From a bacterium (GTDB lineage Bacteria > Bacillota > Bacilli > Lactobacillales > Streptococcaceae), in NCBI GenBank assembly GCA_905221115.1, contig CAJNBX010000004.1:62001-126000 (forward strand): 64,000 nucleotides of DNA, given 5' to 3'. The position numbers were made by a program, and so were the translations under genes. Shown piece after piece: positions 18,312-27,415 of the stretch. The notes beneath the pieces are model-generated. The model ran no database searches, had not been told where the DNA came from, and saw only the letters and a program-made list of their open reading frames with translations. Each line of letters starts with the position of its first letter. Position 1 is the stretch's first letter.

Positions 18312-18340
18312 TTGACAGGACTTGAAAAAGGGTCTATAAT
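18312..18340 (+). promoter_or_regulatory. Consensus sigma-A promoter of aliA
   Basis: TTGACA (18312-18317), exactly 17 bases, TATAAT (18335-18340): a perfect consensus promoter 25 bases before the aliA start. It falls inside an in-frame upstream extension of aliA, which is therefore not translated. Confidence 0.92.
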
Positions 18341-18365
18341 GAATAAAAAAACGAAGGAGAAGACT

Positions 18366-20345
18366 ATGAAAACAAGAAAAGTATTGGCTCTTGCGGGAGT
18401 GACTTTATTAGCAGCGGGTGTTTTAGCTGCTTGTTCTGGGGGCTCAGGCGCTAAAGGTGAGCAGACCTTTGCCTTTACCTATGAGACCCACCCAGATAAT
18501 CTCAACTACTTAACAACTGGTAAGGCAGCAACTGCTGACATTACTAGTAATGTGATTGATGGATTGCTTGAAAATGATAAATACGGGAACCTTATTCCCT
18601 CAATGGCAGAGGACTGGTCAGTTTCTAAGGATGGATTGACCTACACTTATAAGATTCGTCAAGATGCCAAGTGGTACACATCTGAGGGAGAAGAGTATGC
18701 TCCTGTTAAGGCTCAGGACTTTGTGACAGGTCTTAAATATGCAACAGATAAGAAAGCAGAAGCCCTTTACTTGGTACAAGATTCAATCAAAGGTCTGGAT
18801 GCTTATGCTAAAGGGGAAATTAAAGATTTCTCTCAAGTTGGGATTAAAGCCCTTGACGATCAAACAGTCCAATACACTTTGAACAAACCTGAAAGCTTTT
18901 GGAATTCAAAAACAACCATGGGTGTGCTTGCGCCAGTCAATGAAGAGTTTTTGAACTCAAAAGGGGATGATTTTGCCAAAGCTACGGATCCAAGTAGTAT
19001 CTTGTACAATGGTCCTTATTTGTTGAAATCTATTGTGACCAAATCCTCTGTTGAATTTGCGAAAAATCCGAACTACTGGGATAAGGATAATGTGCATATT
19101 GACAAGATCAAATTGTCATTCTGGGATGGTCAAGATACTAGCAAACCAGCAGAAAACTTTAAAGATGGTAGCCTTACAGCAGCTCGTCTCTATCCAACAA
19201 GTGCAAGTTTTGCAGAACTTGAAAAAGAGCTGAAAGACAATATTGTCTATACTCAACAAGACTCTGTTACGTATCTAGTTGGTACAAATATTGACCGCCA
19301 ATCTTATAAATACACATCTAAGACCAGCGAAGAACAAAAGACATCTACTAAAAAAGCTCTCTTAAACAAGGATTTTCGTCAGGCTATTGCCTTTGGATTT
19401 GACCGGACAGCTTATGCTTCTCAGCTAAATGGACAAACTGGAGCAAGCAAAATATTACGTAATATCTTTGTTCCACCAACATTTGTTCAAGCAGATGGTA
19501 AAAACTTTGGCGATATGGTCAAAGAGAAATTGGTGACTTACGGGGATGAATGGAAGGATGTGAATCTTGCTGATGCACAAGATGGTCTTTACAATCCAGA
19601 AAAAGCCAAGGCTGAATTTGCTAAAGCTAAATCAGCCTTACAAGCAGAAGGAGTCCAATTCCCAATTCACCTAGATATGCCTGTTGACCAGACAGCAACT
19701 ACAAAAGTTCAGCGCGTCCAATCTATGAAACAATCCTTGGAAGCGACTTTAGGAACTGATAATGTGGTTATTGATATTCAACAATTGCAAAAAGATGATT
19801 TATTGAATGTTACTTTATTTGCAGAAACTGCTGCTGGTGAGGATTGGGATCTTTCTGATAACGTTGGATGGGGACCAGACTTCTCAGACCCATCAACTTA
19901 CCTTGATATCATCAAGCCTTCTGTAGGAGAAAATACGAGAACTTACCTAGGATTTGATTCAGGAAAAGACAATGAGGCGGCTAAGAAGGTAGGTCTCAAT
20001 GATTATGATAAAATGGTCAATGAAGCAGGGGAAGAAACTACAGATGTTACAAAACGTTATAACAAGTATGCCGAAGCTCAAGCATGGTTGACAGATAGTG
20101 CCCTAGTCATTCCAACGACATCTCGTACAGGGCGTCCAATCTTGTCTAAGATGGTACCATTTACGATACCGTTTGCACTGGCAGGAAACAAGGGAACAAG
20201 CGATCCGCTCCGATACAAATACTTGGAACTTCAAGACAAGGCAGTTACTGCAGATGAATATCAAAAAGCTCAAGATAAATGGATGAAAGAAAAAGAAGAG
20301 TCCAATAAAAAAGCGCAAGAAGAACTTGCAAAACATGTGAAATAA
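18366..20345 (+). CDS. aliA: Oligopeptide-binding lipoprotein AliA
   Basis: A 659-residue solute-binding lipoprotein of the SBP_bac_5 family that captures oligopeptides for the Ami permease. The lipobox LAAC gives lipid attachment at Cys23, followed by a Gly/Ser linker and the peptide-binding domains (ETHPDNLNYLTTGKAATADI, YNGPYLLKS, AIAFGFDRTAYASQ). ATG 18366 is chosen because AAGGAG (18354-18359) precedes it and the consensus promoter lies just upstream; a TTG at 18312 is in the -35 box. AliA closes the capsule region in pneumococci, and sequence and place agree. It is monocistronic. Confidence 0.96.
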   Translation: MKTRKVLALAGVTLLAAGVLAACSGGSGAKGEQTFAFTYETHPDNLNYLTTGKAATADITSNVIDGLLENDKYGNLIPSMAEDWSVSKDGLTYTYKIRQDAKWYTSEGEEYAPVKAQDFVTGLKYATDKKAEALYLVQDSIKGLDAYAKGEIKDFSQVGIKALDDQTVQYTLNKPESFWNSKTTMGVLAPVNEEFLNSKGDDFAKATDPSSILYNGPYLLKSIVTKSSVEFAKNPNYWDKDNVHIDKIKLSFWDGQDTSKPAENFKDGSLTAARLYPTSASFAELEKELKDNIVYTQQDSVTYLVGTNIDRQSYKYTSKTSEEQKTSTKKALLNKDFRQAIAFGFDRTAYASQLNGQTGASKILRNIFVPPTFVQADGKNFGDMVKEKLVTYGDEWKDVNLADAQDGLYNPEKAKAEFAKAKSALQAEGVQFPIHLDMPVDQTATTKVQRVQSMKQSLEATLGTDNVVIDIQQLQKDDLLNVTLFAETAAGEDWDLSDNVGWGPDFSDPSTYLDIIKPSVGENTRTYLGFDSGKDNEAAKKVGLNDYDKMVNEAGEETTDVTKRYNKYAEAQAWLTDSALVIPTTSRTGRPILSKMVPFTIPFALAGNKGTSDPLRYKYLELQDKAVTADEYQKAQDKWMKEKEESNKKAQEELAKHVK

Positions 20346-20349
20346 AGGT

Positions 20350-20385
20350 AAAGGAGTTGGTTTGCAGCCGACTCCTTTATATTCT
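20350..20385 (+). terminator. Terminator of aliA
   Basis: Stem aaaggagttgg (20350-20360) with ccgactccttt (20368-20378), one G-T pair, and a seven-base loop, followed by AT-rich sequence that merges with the start of the BOX element. Confidence 0.75.
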
Positions 20386-20492
20386 TCGAAAATCTATTCA
20401 AACCATGTCAGCTTCCATCTGCAACCTCAAAACACTGTTTTGAGCAACCTGCGGCTAGCTTCCTAGTTTGCTCTTTGATTTTTATTGAGTAT
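20380..20492 (+). repeat. BOX element (boxA, degenerate boxB, boxC)
   Basis: About 113 bases opening with the boxA start attcttcgaaaatct, a partial boxB core (aacctcaaaacactgttttg) and the boxC end gcggctagcttcctag through tttattgagtat. The middle of boxA and boxB is shortened, so this copy looks degraded. BOX elements are non-coding repeats dispersed in pneumococcus and close relatives. It lies between the convergent aliA and pbp1A genes. Confidence 0.85.
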
Positions 20493-20511
20493 TAGCTATC
20501 TTGTAGTAAAA

Positions 20512-20542
20512 AAATCCTGAGAATTTCTAACTCTCAGGATGT
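20512..20542 (-). terminator. Terminator of pbp1A
   Basis: Inverted repeat atcctgaga (20514-20522) with tctcaggat (20532-20540). On the minus strand the stem is followed by a run of seven Ts, just past the pbp1A stop. Confidence 0.85.
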
Positions 20543-20545
20543 TTT

Positions 20546-22702
20546 TTACTGTTGTGGTTGTTGTTGAAATTGAGGAGTTTGAGGTGCTTGTTGTACAGGC
20601 TGTCCTTGATTTGGATCAGTTACTGGAGCACTGTTGGGTTGTTGTCCTACTGTGGTGTTTGCTTGTGTAGTTGAATTTTCAGATGTTGTAGAGGGGGTCT
20701 CTACTGACTGTGTTTGTTGTGTAGAAGGTGTAGTCCAAGTATTCTTGGCACCGTTCAAAAAGACAAACTCACCACTTCTGTATACTCCCTCAGGCATTGA
20801 CCAATCTCCAGGATGGTCGTTTTGAGAGAGAGAAGTCATCATAGCACGATAGACTTTGGCAGCAACTGTGAGACCATCCCCTACAATTGGTGTGAGACGA
20901 TTTGTGTAGCCTGTCCATACAGCCATTGAATATTTACGTGTATAACCTACAAACATTTCATCAGGTGCTACAAACTGAGTCGTCTTGATATGGTTTTCGA
21001 TTTCTTCATCTGTATAGTTAGAGGTACCTGTTTTACCAGCTTGAGGAAGCCAAGGCAGGTAGGCACCACGACCAGTTCCGTACGTCAAGACCGTTTTCAT
21101 CATCTCGGTCATCATGTAAGCAGTCGTTTCTTTCATGGCTCTTGTGCCAGGGTCAGAAAATTCTTTTTCGCTACCATCGCTAAAGACAACTTTATTGATG
21201 TACATTGGTTTGTGGTAAATACCACCATTTGCGAATGCGGCATAGGCGGTAGCCATTTTTTCACTACTTGCCCCGTACTGTTTACTAGATTCGGTAGTAT
21301 TACTTGAAATAGCATTTGAGTAGTGAATGCTTGGATAGTCAATTCCTAAACCATTTAGGAAGTTTTTGGCTCTATCTAAACCAACCTTGTTTAGTGTTTC
21401 AACGGCAGGTACGTTACGAGATTGTTGAAGGGCATATTGCAGAGTAATATTACCAAAATATGCTCGATCCCAGTTGTAGACAGGTGTGCTTGTTCCCGGA
21501 TAGTTATAAGGGATATCATTAACCATAGTTGCAGTGGAATCATATACACCGTATTCTATGGCAGGTGCATAATCGGTGATTGGTTTCATTGTTGAACCCC
21601 AGTCACGATTGGTTTCCACAGCTTGGTTGGTACCAAATGAAACGTTACTTGCTTGGTGACGAGCTCCAAGTTGGGCGATGACTTTACCATTGGAAACATC
21701 TACGACCGTAGATGCGACTTGCAAATCATCGTCAGGGTAAGAGACGTATTGCTCGGAGTTGTAGATATCCCACAGACGTTTTTGAGCCTCTTGGTCTACA
21801 TTTGTGTAAACATCCATCCCAGTAGTTAGAAGGTTATAGCCAGTTTCTCGTTCTACTTGGTCGATAACCTCTTTGAGATAATTGTCCATATAGGCTGGGT
21901 AGCTATTGACTGATTTCAAACTTTGGAGTCCATCAGTAATAGGAGTATTGATAGCCTTCTCATACTGTTCGGCAGAAATGTAGCCTTGACCTTTCATCTC
22001 TGAAAGTACCAAGTTACGACGGTCAAGGGCAGCTTCTGGATGAGAATAGGGATCGTATTGATTCGGAGCCTGAGGCATACCTGCTAACAAAGCTAATTGA
22101 GGTAAAGATAAATCCTTTAGATCTTTTCCATAGTAATTTTGGGCTGCTGTCTGCATTCCATAATTACCATTTGACATATAGACTTTATTGATGTAGTAGG
22201 TAAGAATTTCCTGTTTGGTAGCTTTTTGTTCCAATTGGATAGCTAGCCAAGCCTCTTGTGCTTTTCGGGAGATGTTTTGATCCGAAGTTGATGTTGAGAA
22301 ATAGGTCAACTTAATCAACTGCTGGGTTAGGGTTGATCCCCCCTGTAAAGAATTACTTTGTAAGTTACGTAAGAAGGCTCCCATAATCCGAATCGTATCG
22401 ATCCCTCTGTGGTCAAAGAAACGATGATCTTCGATAGACACGATAGCTTTGACTAAATCAGTAGGAATTTCGTTGGCCTGAGCGTTTACTCGGCGTTCAG
22501 AGCCCAGATCGGCAATGAGTTCGTTATTATTGTCATAAATCTTGCTAGAAGTTGTTGCAACTAATTTACTATCTGATAGGGCTGGAGCTTTGCTCACAAA
22601 ATAGAGGAAAACACCCCCGCCCAATAGAAATAATGCGATAAAGAGAGTTAGGAAAAAGATTCCAATATACTTTAATATTCGCATAAGAATGTATTTATTC
22701 AT
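20546..22702 (-). CDS. pbp1A: Class A penicillin-binding protein 1A
   Basis: 718 residues. A cytoplasmic N-terminus and one membrane helix are followed by the glycosyltransferase domain ([42 protein letters not shown]) and the transpeptidase domain with active-site STMK, the SRN motif and KTGTSNY. The C-terminal tail is rich in Gln, Pro, Ser and Thr. The active-site motif has the wild-type Thr after Ser, and the position corresponding to pneumococcal 574-577 reads TTQF, not the NTGY of resistant alleles. I start at ATG 22702, preceded by AGGTGG; the GTG at 22714 is less likely. The start overlaps the end of recU, so the two are co-translated as in pneumococcus. Confidence 0.95.
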   Translation of the reverse strand: MNKYILMRILKYIGIFFLTLFIALFLLGGGVFLYFVSKAPALSDSKLVATTSSKIYDNNNELIADLGSERRVNAQANEIPTDLVKAIVSIEDHRFFDHRGIDTIRIMGAFLRNLQSNSLQGGSTLTQQLIKLTYFSTSTSDQNISRKAQEAWLAIQLEQKATKQEILTYYINKVYMSNGNYGMQTAAQNYYGKDLKDLSLPQLALLAGMPQAPNQYDPYSHPEAALDRRNLVLSEMKGQGYISAEQYEKAINTPITDGLQSLKSVNSYPAYMDNYLKEVIDQVERETGYNLLTTGMDVYTNVDQEAQKRLWDIYNSEQYVSYPDDDLQVASTVVDVSNGKVIAQLGARHQASNVSFGTNQAVETNRDWGSTMKPITDYAPAIEYGVYDSTATMVNDIPYNYPGTSTPVYNWDRAYFGNITLQYALQQSRNVPAVETLNKVGLDRAKNFLNGLGIDYPSIHYSNAISSNTTESSKQYGASSEKMATAYAAFANGGIYHKPMYINKVVFSDGSEKEFSDPGTRAMKETTAYMMTEMMKTVLTYGTGRGAYLPWLPQAGKTGTSNYTDEEIENHIKTTQFVAPDEMFVGYTRKYSMAVWTGYTNRLTPIVGDGLTVAAKVYRAMMTSLSQNDHPGDWSMPEGVYRSGEFVFLNGAKNTWTTPSTQQTQSVETPSTTSENSTTQANTTVGQQPNSAPVTDPNQGQPVQQAPQTPQFQQQPQQ

Positions 22703-23294
22703 CTTGTTTACCACCTAGTAAATGTTCTTTGATAACATCGAGATAGGGAATTTGTGGGAATGCCCCTAGTTTTATCTGGTAACCGTATTCTCGTATGTAT
22801 CCAAGTGGCATTGATTTTTGCCCCTTATCTTGATGATAGAAGCGAATCAAATCGAATGCCGGTAATAAGTAGGTTTCTTGCTGAGAAGAAAAGTGAAGAA
22901 GGACAAAGCAGATTCCTTGTTGGGCAAGGACTTGTTCCATATGCTGAATCTGATGTGGATGAAAATTTTTCATCGGAATCGCTTGTTTCTGCCTAGTTTC
23001 CTTAGCCTCAAAGTCGATGTAATATCCCTTATAAACGCCAGAATAGTCTGTTGTTGAAGCTTGTCGAAAATAGGCTTCAACAATCTTGGCACGACTCCGT
23101 TGTGGATAGTCCACTCGTACGATTTGAATAGGAGTCGGTTTCTTGTGTATAACAGCCAAACCCTGAGACAAATAGTAGTCGTTGGTAGTATTGATCATCT
23201 TTTCAAAAGACATTCCTCGATTTGCGAAATTTTTTGGTTGAGAAAGAGATGTTTGTCTTTTTTGTGATGAAATTTTATGAGGATAGTTGACCAT
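22695..23294 (-). CDS. recU: Holliday junction resolvase RecU
   Basis: A 199-residue RecU homologue that cleaves four-way junctions in recombination and chromosome segregation. It begins [13 protein letters not shown], with [10 protein letters not shown], the nuclease core [13 protein letters not shown] (catalytic Asp/Glu/Lys) and the [12 protein letters not shown] segment. It is upstream of and overlaps pbp1A by eight bases. Its minus-strand promoter shows an extended -10 at 23327-23335. Length and motifs are normal. Confidence 0.96.
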   Translation of the reverse strand: MVNYPHKISSQKRQTSLSQPKNFANRGMSFEKMINTTNDYYLSQGLAVIHKKPTPIQIVRVDYPQRSRAKIVEAYFRQASTTDYSGVYKGYYIDFEAKETRQKQAIPMKNFHPHQIQHMEQVLAQQGICFVLLHFSSQQETYLLPAFDLIRFYHQDKGQKSMPLGYIREYGYQIKLGAFPQIPYLDVIKEHLLGGKQDE

Positions 23295-23315
23295 AATTCT
23301 CCTTATTGGTACAAT
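23287..23315 (+). promoter_or_regulatory. Promoter of the YpsA-like gene
   Basis: TTGACC (23287-23292), 17 bases, TACAAT (23310-23315) with TG at 23307-23308 (extended -10). The -35 hexamer overlaps the first codons of the divergent recU gene. Confidence 0.7.
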
Positions 23316-23326
23316 AACATCACTCT

Positions 23327-23335
23327 ATTATATCA
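23327..23335 (-). promoter_or_regulatory. Extended -10 of the recU-pbp1A promoter
   Basis: On the minus strand the region reads TGATATAAT, an extended -10 with no good -35. It lies downstream of the opposing promoter at 23287-23315, so the two transcripts overlap at their 5' ends. Confidence 0.65.
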
Positions 23336-23360
23336 TAAATTTGCACAGGAAGGGTTAAAA

Positions 23361-23888
23361 ATGACTACAGCTTTGGTTTTGGGCTATTCTGCTTTTGATT
23401 TGGGTTTGTTTTTTGACAAGGATCCTCGTCTGAAATTGATTAAAAAAGCGATACGTAAAGATTTAGAAGCTATGGCAGCAGATGGGGTGACTTGGCTTGT
23501 ATTTACAGGGGCTTTGGGCTTTGAATATTGGGTTTTAGAGGTTGCTCAGGAAATGAAGACCGAATACGGTTTCCAGTTGGCCACCATTTTTGCTTTTGAA
23601 ACCCATGGGGAAAATTGGAATGAAGGAAATCAGATGAAACTGAGTCGTTTTAAGCAAGTAGACTTTGTCAAATATGCCTATCCTCGCTATGAACACAAGG
23701 GGCAGTTAAGAGACTACCAGCAGTTTTTACTGGAAAACACGAACAGTTCCTATCTTTTTTATGATGAAGAAAATGAAACGAAATTAGCTTATTTTTACCA
23801 AAAGATGAAAAATCAAGAGGACTATTTTATAAAGAGATTAACATTTGATCAATTAAATGAACTTGCTGAAAATTTTTCCGAAAATTGA
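23361..23888 (+). CDS. YpsA-like protein (DUF1273, SLOG superfamily)
   Basis: A 175-residue protein starting [17 protein letters not shown]; the frame stays open upstream, but AGGAAGGG at 23347-23354 and the promoter position support ATG 23361. Family features are the Rossmann-like N-terminus, [18 protein letters not shown], and [18 protein letters not shown]1273 proteins resemble the DprA/LOG fold and probably bind a nucleotide ligand; B. subtilis YpsA affects cell division. Its place directly before gpsB, a division regulator, fits that association. Biochemical activity is unknown. Confidence 0.88.
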   Translation: MTTALVLGYSAFDLGLFFDKDPRLKLIKKAIRKDLEAMAADGVTWLVFTGALGFEYWVLEVAQEMKTEYGFQLATIFAFETHGENWNEGNQMKLSRFKQVDFVKYAYPRYEHKGQLRDYQQFLLENTNSSYLFYDEENETKLAYFYQKMKNQEDYFIKRLTFDQLNELAENFSEN

Positions 23889-23899
23889 AGCTTTGACCT

Positions 23900-23929
23900 T
23901 GATTTTTGTTTGGCTTTTTTTATATAATA
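23900..23929 (+). promoter_or_regulatory. Promoter of gpsB
   Basis: TTGATT (23900-23905), 18 bases, TATAAT (23924-23929), 28 bases before the gpsB start. Confidence 0.6.
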
Positions 23930-23957
23930 ATACTAGCAAGCGAGAATGGAGAGAGAC

Positions 23958-24287
23958 ATGGCAAGTATTATTTTTTCAGCGAAAGATATTTTTGAACAAG
24001 AGTTTGGGCGTGAAGTCCGAGGGTATAGTAAGGTAGAAGTTGATGAGTTTTTAGACGATGTCATTAAGGATTATGAAACCTATGCTGCCTTGGTCAAGTC
24101 ACTTCGTCAGGAAATTGCGGATTTGAAGGAAGAATTAGCTCGTAAACCGAAACCTTCACCAGTTCAAGCAGAGCCTATGGAAGCGGCAACTACAAGTTCT
24201 ATGACGAATTTTGATATTTTGAAACGCCTGAATAGATTGGAAAAAGAAGTTTTTGGTAAACAAATTTTAGATAACTCAGATTTCTAA
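23958..24287 (+). CDS. gpsB: Cell-division regulator GpsB
   Basis: A 109-residue DivIVA-related protein: N-terminal membrane/PBP-binding module ([38 protein letters not shown]), a coiled coil, and a short C-terminal helical domain ([19 protein letters not shown]). GpsB coordinates septal and peripheral wall synthesis and binds class A PBPs in pneumococcus. ATG 23958 is chosen over the ATG at 23946 because GGAGAGA (23948-23954) fits it and the protein then has its usual N-terminus. Confidence 0.95.
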   Translation: MASIIFSAKDIFEQEFGREVRGYSKVEVDEFLDDVIKDYETYAALVKSLRQEIADLKEELARKPKPSPVQAEPMEAATTSSMTNFDILKRLNRLEKEVFGKQILDNSDF

Positions 24288-24302
24288 GTAGTTATTTGAG
24301 AT

Positions 24303-24698
24303 GTGCAATTTTTGGATAATCGCGTGGGGAGAGTTGCTTCTCATGAGGAAAGTCCATGCTAGCACAGGCTGTGATGCCTGTAGTGTTTGTGCTAGGCGAA
24401 ACCATAAGCCTAGGGACGAGAAATCGTTACGGCAGTTGAAATGGCTAAGTCCTTGGATAGGCCAGAGTAGGCTTGAAAGTGCCACAGTGACGGAGTCTTT
24501 CTGGAAACGGAGAGAGTGGAACGCGGTAAACCCCTCAAGCTAGCAACCCAAATTTTGGTCGGGGCATGGAGTACGCGGAAACGAACGTAGTATTCTGACT
24601 GCTATCAGCTAGAGCTGTTAGTGGTAGACAGATGATTATCGAAGGAAGTGGTCCTAGTCACTTCTGGAACAAAACATGGCTTATAGAAAATTGCATAT
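24303..24698 (+). ncRNA. rnpB: RNase P RNA (type B)
   Basis: About 395 bases with the conserved core of bacterial RNase P RNA: the 5' region gaggaaagtccatgctagc with the P4/CR-I GAGGAAAGTCC, the agcaacccaaattttgg region, and the 3' ggaacaaaacatggcttata. The ends pair (gtgcaattttt near 24303 with aaaattgcat near 24687), closing P1. It processes tRNA 5' ends with RnpA. The position between gpsB and the methyltransferase gene is the pneumococcal one. Exact ends are estimated to within a few bases. Confidence 0.95.
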
Positions 24699-24702
24699 AG
24701 GT

Positions 24703-24737
24703 TGGGGCTGAGAAATTTTCTCAACCTCATTTTTTAA
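24703..24737 (+). terminator. Terminator of rnpB
   Basis: Stem built on tgagaa (24709-24714) with ttctca (24718-24723), extended by tgggg (24703-24707) with cctca (24725-24729), then a run of seven Ts. Confidence 0.8.
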
Positions 24738-24772
24738 AGTGGACATATAGAAAGGTCTTGCAAGACTGTAAC

Positions 24773-25930
24773 ATGAAAAAAGAATTTAATTTAATTGCAA
24801 CTGTGGCAGCAGGTCTTGAAGCTGTTGTGGGACGAGAAGTGCGAGAGTTGGGCTACGATTGTCAGGTTGAAAATGGACGTGTTCGTTTTCAAGGAAATGT
24901 GAGAGCGATTATCGAAACCAACCTCTGGCTTCGGGCAGCAGATCGTATCAAGATCATCGTAGGAACTTTCCCAGCTAAGACTTTTGAAGAGCTGTTTCAG
25001 GGAGTTTTCGCTCTAGATTGGGAAAATTATTTACCACTTGGAGCTCGGTTCCCGATTTCCAAGGCCAAATGTGTTAAATCTAAACTTCACAATGAGCCAA
25101 GTGTACAGGCTATTTCTAAGAAAGCTGTTGTCAAGAAATTGCAGAAATACTATGCTCGCCCAGAAGGTATTCCACTGATGGAGAATGGCCCAGAGTTTAA
25201 GATTGAGGTCTCTATTCTCAAAGATGTGGCAACTGTCATGATTGATACGACAGGGTCTAGCCTCTTTAAACGTGGTTATCGTACCGAAAAAGGGGGAGCC
25301 CCTATCAAGGAAAACATGGCGGCAGCTATTTTACAACTTTCTAACTGGTATCCAGATAAGCCTTTGATTGATCCGACCTGTGGTTCAGGAACTTTCTGTA
25401 TCGAGGCAGTTATGATTGCTCGAAAGATGGCACCAGGACTTCGTCGCTCTTTTGCATTTGAGGAGTGGAACTGGATCAGCGATCGCTTGATTCAGGAAAT
25501 GCGTACAGAAGCGGCTAAAAAAGTAGACCGTGAGCTGGAACTGGATATCATGGGCTGTGATATTGATGCACGTATGGTGGAAATTGCTAAGGCCAATGCC
25601 CAGGCAGCTGGTGTTGCAGGAGACATTACTTTTAAGCAGATGCGCGTGCAGGATTTGCGTTCTGATAAAATCAATGGAGTGATTATCTCCAATCCGCCTT
25701 ATGGAGAACGTTTATCAGATGATGCAGGAGTTACCAAGCTCTATGCTGAGATGGGGCAAGTATTTGCACCACTGAAAACTTGGAGTAAGTTTATCCTAAC
25801 TAGTGATGAGGCATTTGAAAGCAAGTATGGTAGTCAGGCGGATAAGAAACGTAAGTTATATAACGGAACCTTGAAAGTAGATCTGTATCAATATTTTGGT
25901 CAGCGTGTTAAACGCCAAGAGTTAAAATAG
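24773..25930 (+). CDS. THUMP-domain class I SAM-dependent RNA methyltransferase (YpsC/RlmL-type)
   Basis: A 385-residue protein with an N-terminal ferredoxin-like/THUMP RNA-binding region (FNLIATVAAGLEAVVGREVR, SKLHNEPSVQAISKKAVV) and a C-terminal Rossmann methyltransferase with LIDPTCGSGTFCIEAV (SAM site), MGCDIDARMVEIAK and the catalytic NPPY motif in IISNPPYGERL. This is the architecture of the m2G 23S rRNA methyltransferase half of RlmL, so rRNA N2-guanine methylation is the likely role. ATG 24773 gives the usual MKKEFNL start; an in-frame TTG at 24758 is not well placed. mapZ follows by 12 bases. Confidence 0.9.
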   Translation: MKKEFNLIATVAAGLEAVVGREVRELGYDCQVENGRVRFQGNVRAIIETNLWLRAADRIKIIVGTFPAKTFEELFQGVFALDWENYLPLGARFPISKAKCVKSKLHNEPSVQAISKKAVVKKLQKYYARPEGIPLMENGPEFKIEVSILKDVATVMIDTTGSSLFKRGYRTEKGGAPIKENMAAAILQLSNWYPDKPLIDPTCGSGTFCIEAVMIARKMAPGLRRSFAFEEWNWISDRLIQEMRTEAAKKVDRELELDIMGCDIDARMVEIAKANAQAAGVAGDITFKQMRVQDLRSDKINGVIISNPPYGERLSDDAGVTKLYAEMGQVFAPLKTWSKFILTSDEAFESKYGSQADKKRKLYNGTLKVDLYQYFGQRVKRQELK

Positions 25931-25942
25931 AAAGGGATACTC

Positions 25943-27340
25943 ATGAGTAAGAAAAGACGGAATCGTCATAAAAAAGAAAACCAAGAACCGCGATTTGATT
26001 TTGATGAAGCGAAAGAGCTAACAGTTGGTCAAGCCATTCGTAAAAATGAAGAAGTAGAAGCAGGGGTCTTGCCTGAAGATTCCATTTTGGACAAGTATGT
26101 TAAACAACACAGAGATGAAATTGAGGCGGATAAGTTTGCGACTCGTCAATACAAAAAAGAGGAGTTAGTCGAAAAAGAAGAAGCTGTTACCTCGACTCTT
26201 GATGACTTACTTCAAGAGATTCGTGAGGAGACAGAAGTTGAGTCCTCAGTACAAGAAGATGACTTGAATCAGTTCGATGATTTAGAATTCACATGCGATT
26301 CAGAAGTTCCCCCTGTCGAAGAATTTGAGACTGAAGAAGTACAATTGTTTGAAGGAGAAGAGGTTCCAATACTTTCTAGAGTTACGGATAGTGAAGATGG
26401 AGAAAGTAAGAAGAAATGGTTGATTTACGGGATCCTAGCAGCGCTAGTGATTCTTATTCTTGGAACTGCTTATTATGTTTACCGTCAAGTGAATCGCTCA
26501 ACACAGGAAATCCAAACTTCTCAATCATCGTCTAGCGAGCAGAATGTTCAGCCGTTCTTAGAAGATTTCAATAGCCAATACGATGCCTTTTATACAGATA
26601 GCAATAAAACGGCTTTGAAGAATAGTCAGTTTGATAAACTGAGTCAACTCAAGACCTTGCTTGATAAGCTGGAAGGTAGTCGCGAACATGCACTTGCTAA
26701 ATCTAAATATGATAGTCTAGCAACGCAAATCAAGGCCATTCAAGATGTCAATGCACAATTTGAAAAACCAGCTATTGTGGATGGTGTCTTGGATACCAAT
26801 GCCAAAGTCAAATCGGATGCTAAATTTACGGATATTAAAACTGGCAATACTGAGATTGATAAAGTGCTAGATAAGGCTATCAGCCTTGGTAAGAGCCAGC
26901 AAACAAGTACTTCGAGCTCAAGTTCAAGTCAAACTAGCAGTTCTAGTCAAGCAAGTTCAAATGCGACTAGTGAGACAAAACCAAGTAGTTCAAATGAGAC
27001 TAGAAGCAGTAGCAGTGAAGTCAATATGGGTCTCTCGAGTGCAGGGGTTGCTGTTCAAAGAAGTGCTAGTCGTGTTGCCTATAATCAGTCTGCTATTGAT
27101 GATAGTAATAACTCTGCCTGGGATTTTGCGGATGGTGTCTTAGAACAAATTTTAGCGACTTCACGTTCGCGTGGTTATATCACTGGTAACCAATACATCC
27201 TTGAACGTGTCAATATCGTTAATGGCAATGGTTATTACAACCTCTACAAGCCAGATGGAACCTATCTCTTTACCCTTAACTGTAAGACAGGATATTTTGT
27301 TGGAAATGGTTCTGGACATGCGGATGCCTTGGACTTCTAA
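25943..27340 (+). CDS. mapZ: Mid-cell anchor protein MapZ (LocZ)
   Basis: 465 residues, matching streptococcal MapZ. The cytoplasmic N-terminal domain (about 1-155) is acidic and contains the FtsZ-binding start region and Thr residues that StkP targets in pneumococcus. A membrane helix lies at about 159-180. An extracellular helical domain, a Ser-rich linker (about 315-365) and a C-terminal peptidoglycan-binding domain (from about [19 protein letters not shown] to the end) follow. MapZ marks division sites and positions FtsZ. GGG at 25935 provides a modest ribosome site. Gene order before gnd is conserved. Confidence 0.95.
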   Translation: MSKKRRNRHKKENQEPRFDFDEAKELTVGQAIRKNEEVEAGVLPEDSILDKYVKQHRDEIEADKFATRQYKKEELVEKEEAVTSTLDDLLQEIREETEVESSVQEDDLNQFDDLEFTCDSEVPPVEEFETEEVQLFEGEEVPILSRVTDSEDGESKKKWLIYGILAALVILILGTAYYVYRQVNRSTQEIQTSQSSSSEQNVQPFLEDFNSQYDAFYTDSNKTALKNSQFDKLSQLKTLLDKLEGSREHALAKSKYDSLATQIKAIQDVNAQFEKPAIVDGVLDTNAKVKSDAKFTDIKTGNTEIDKVLDKAISLGKSQQTSTSSSSSSQTSSSSQASSNATSETKPSSSNETRSSSSEVNMGLSSAGVAVQRSASRVAYNQSAIDDSNNSAWDFADGVLEQILATSRSRGYITGNQYILERVNIVNGNGYYNLYKPDGTYLFTLNCKTGYFVGNGSGHADALDF

Positions 27341-27378
27341 GTAGCCGTTACAAAATTCTTTCTTTTCAAAAGTAAAAA

Positions 27379-27387
27379 TGATAAAAT
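27379..27387 (+). promoter_or_regulatory. Extended -10 before gnd
   Basis: TGATAAAAT (27379-27387), 29 bases before the gnd start; the -35 region is a T/C-rich tract without a clear hexamer. Followed by GAGGAG for translation. Confidence 0.5.
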
Positions 27388-27415
27388 AAAACAAATTAAA
27401 TAAGAGGAGTGTCAA

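Noticed and set aside
15001..18365. Insertion sequence or transposase remnants at the cps-aliA junction
   Set aside because: I found no transposase frames or terminal inverted repeats; only the surface-protein gene with its promoter and terminators.
24276..24543. Short frames on both strands after gpsB
   Set aside because: They lie inside RNase P RNA, which has all conserved core sequences.
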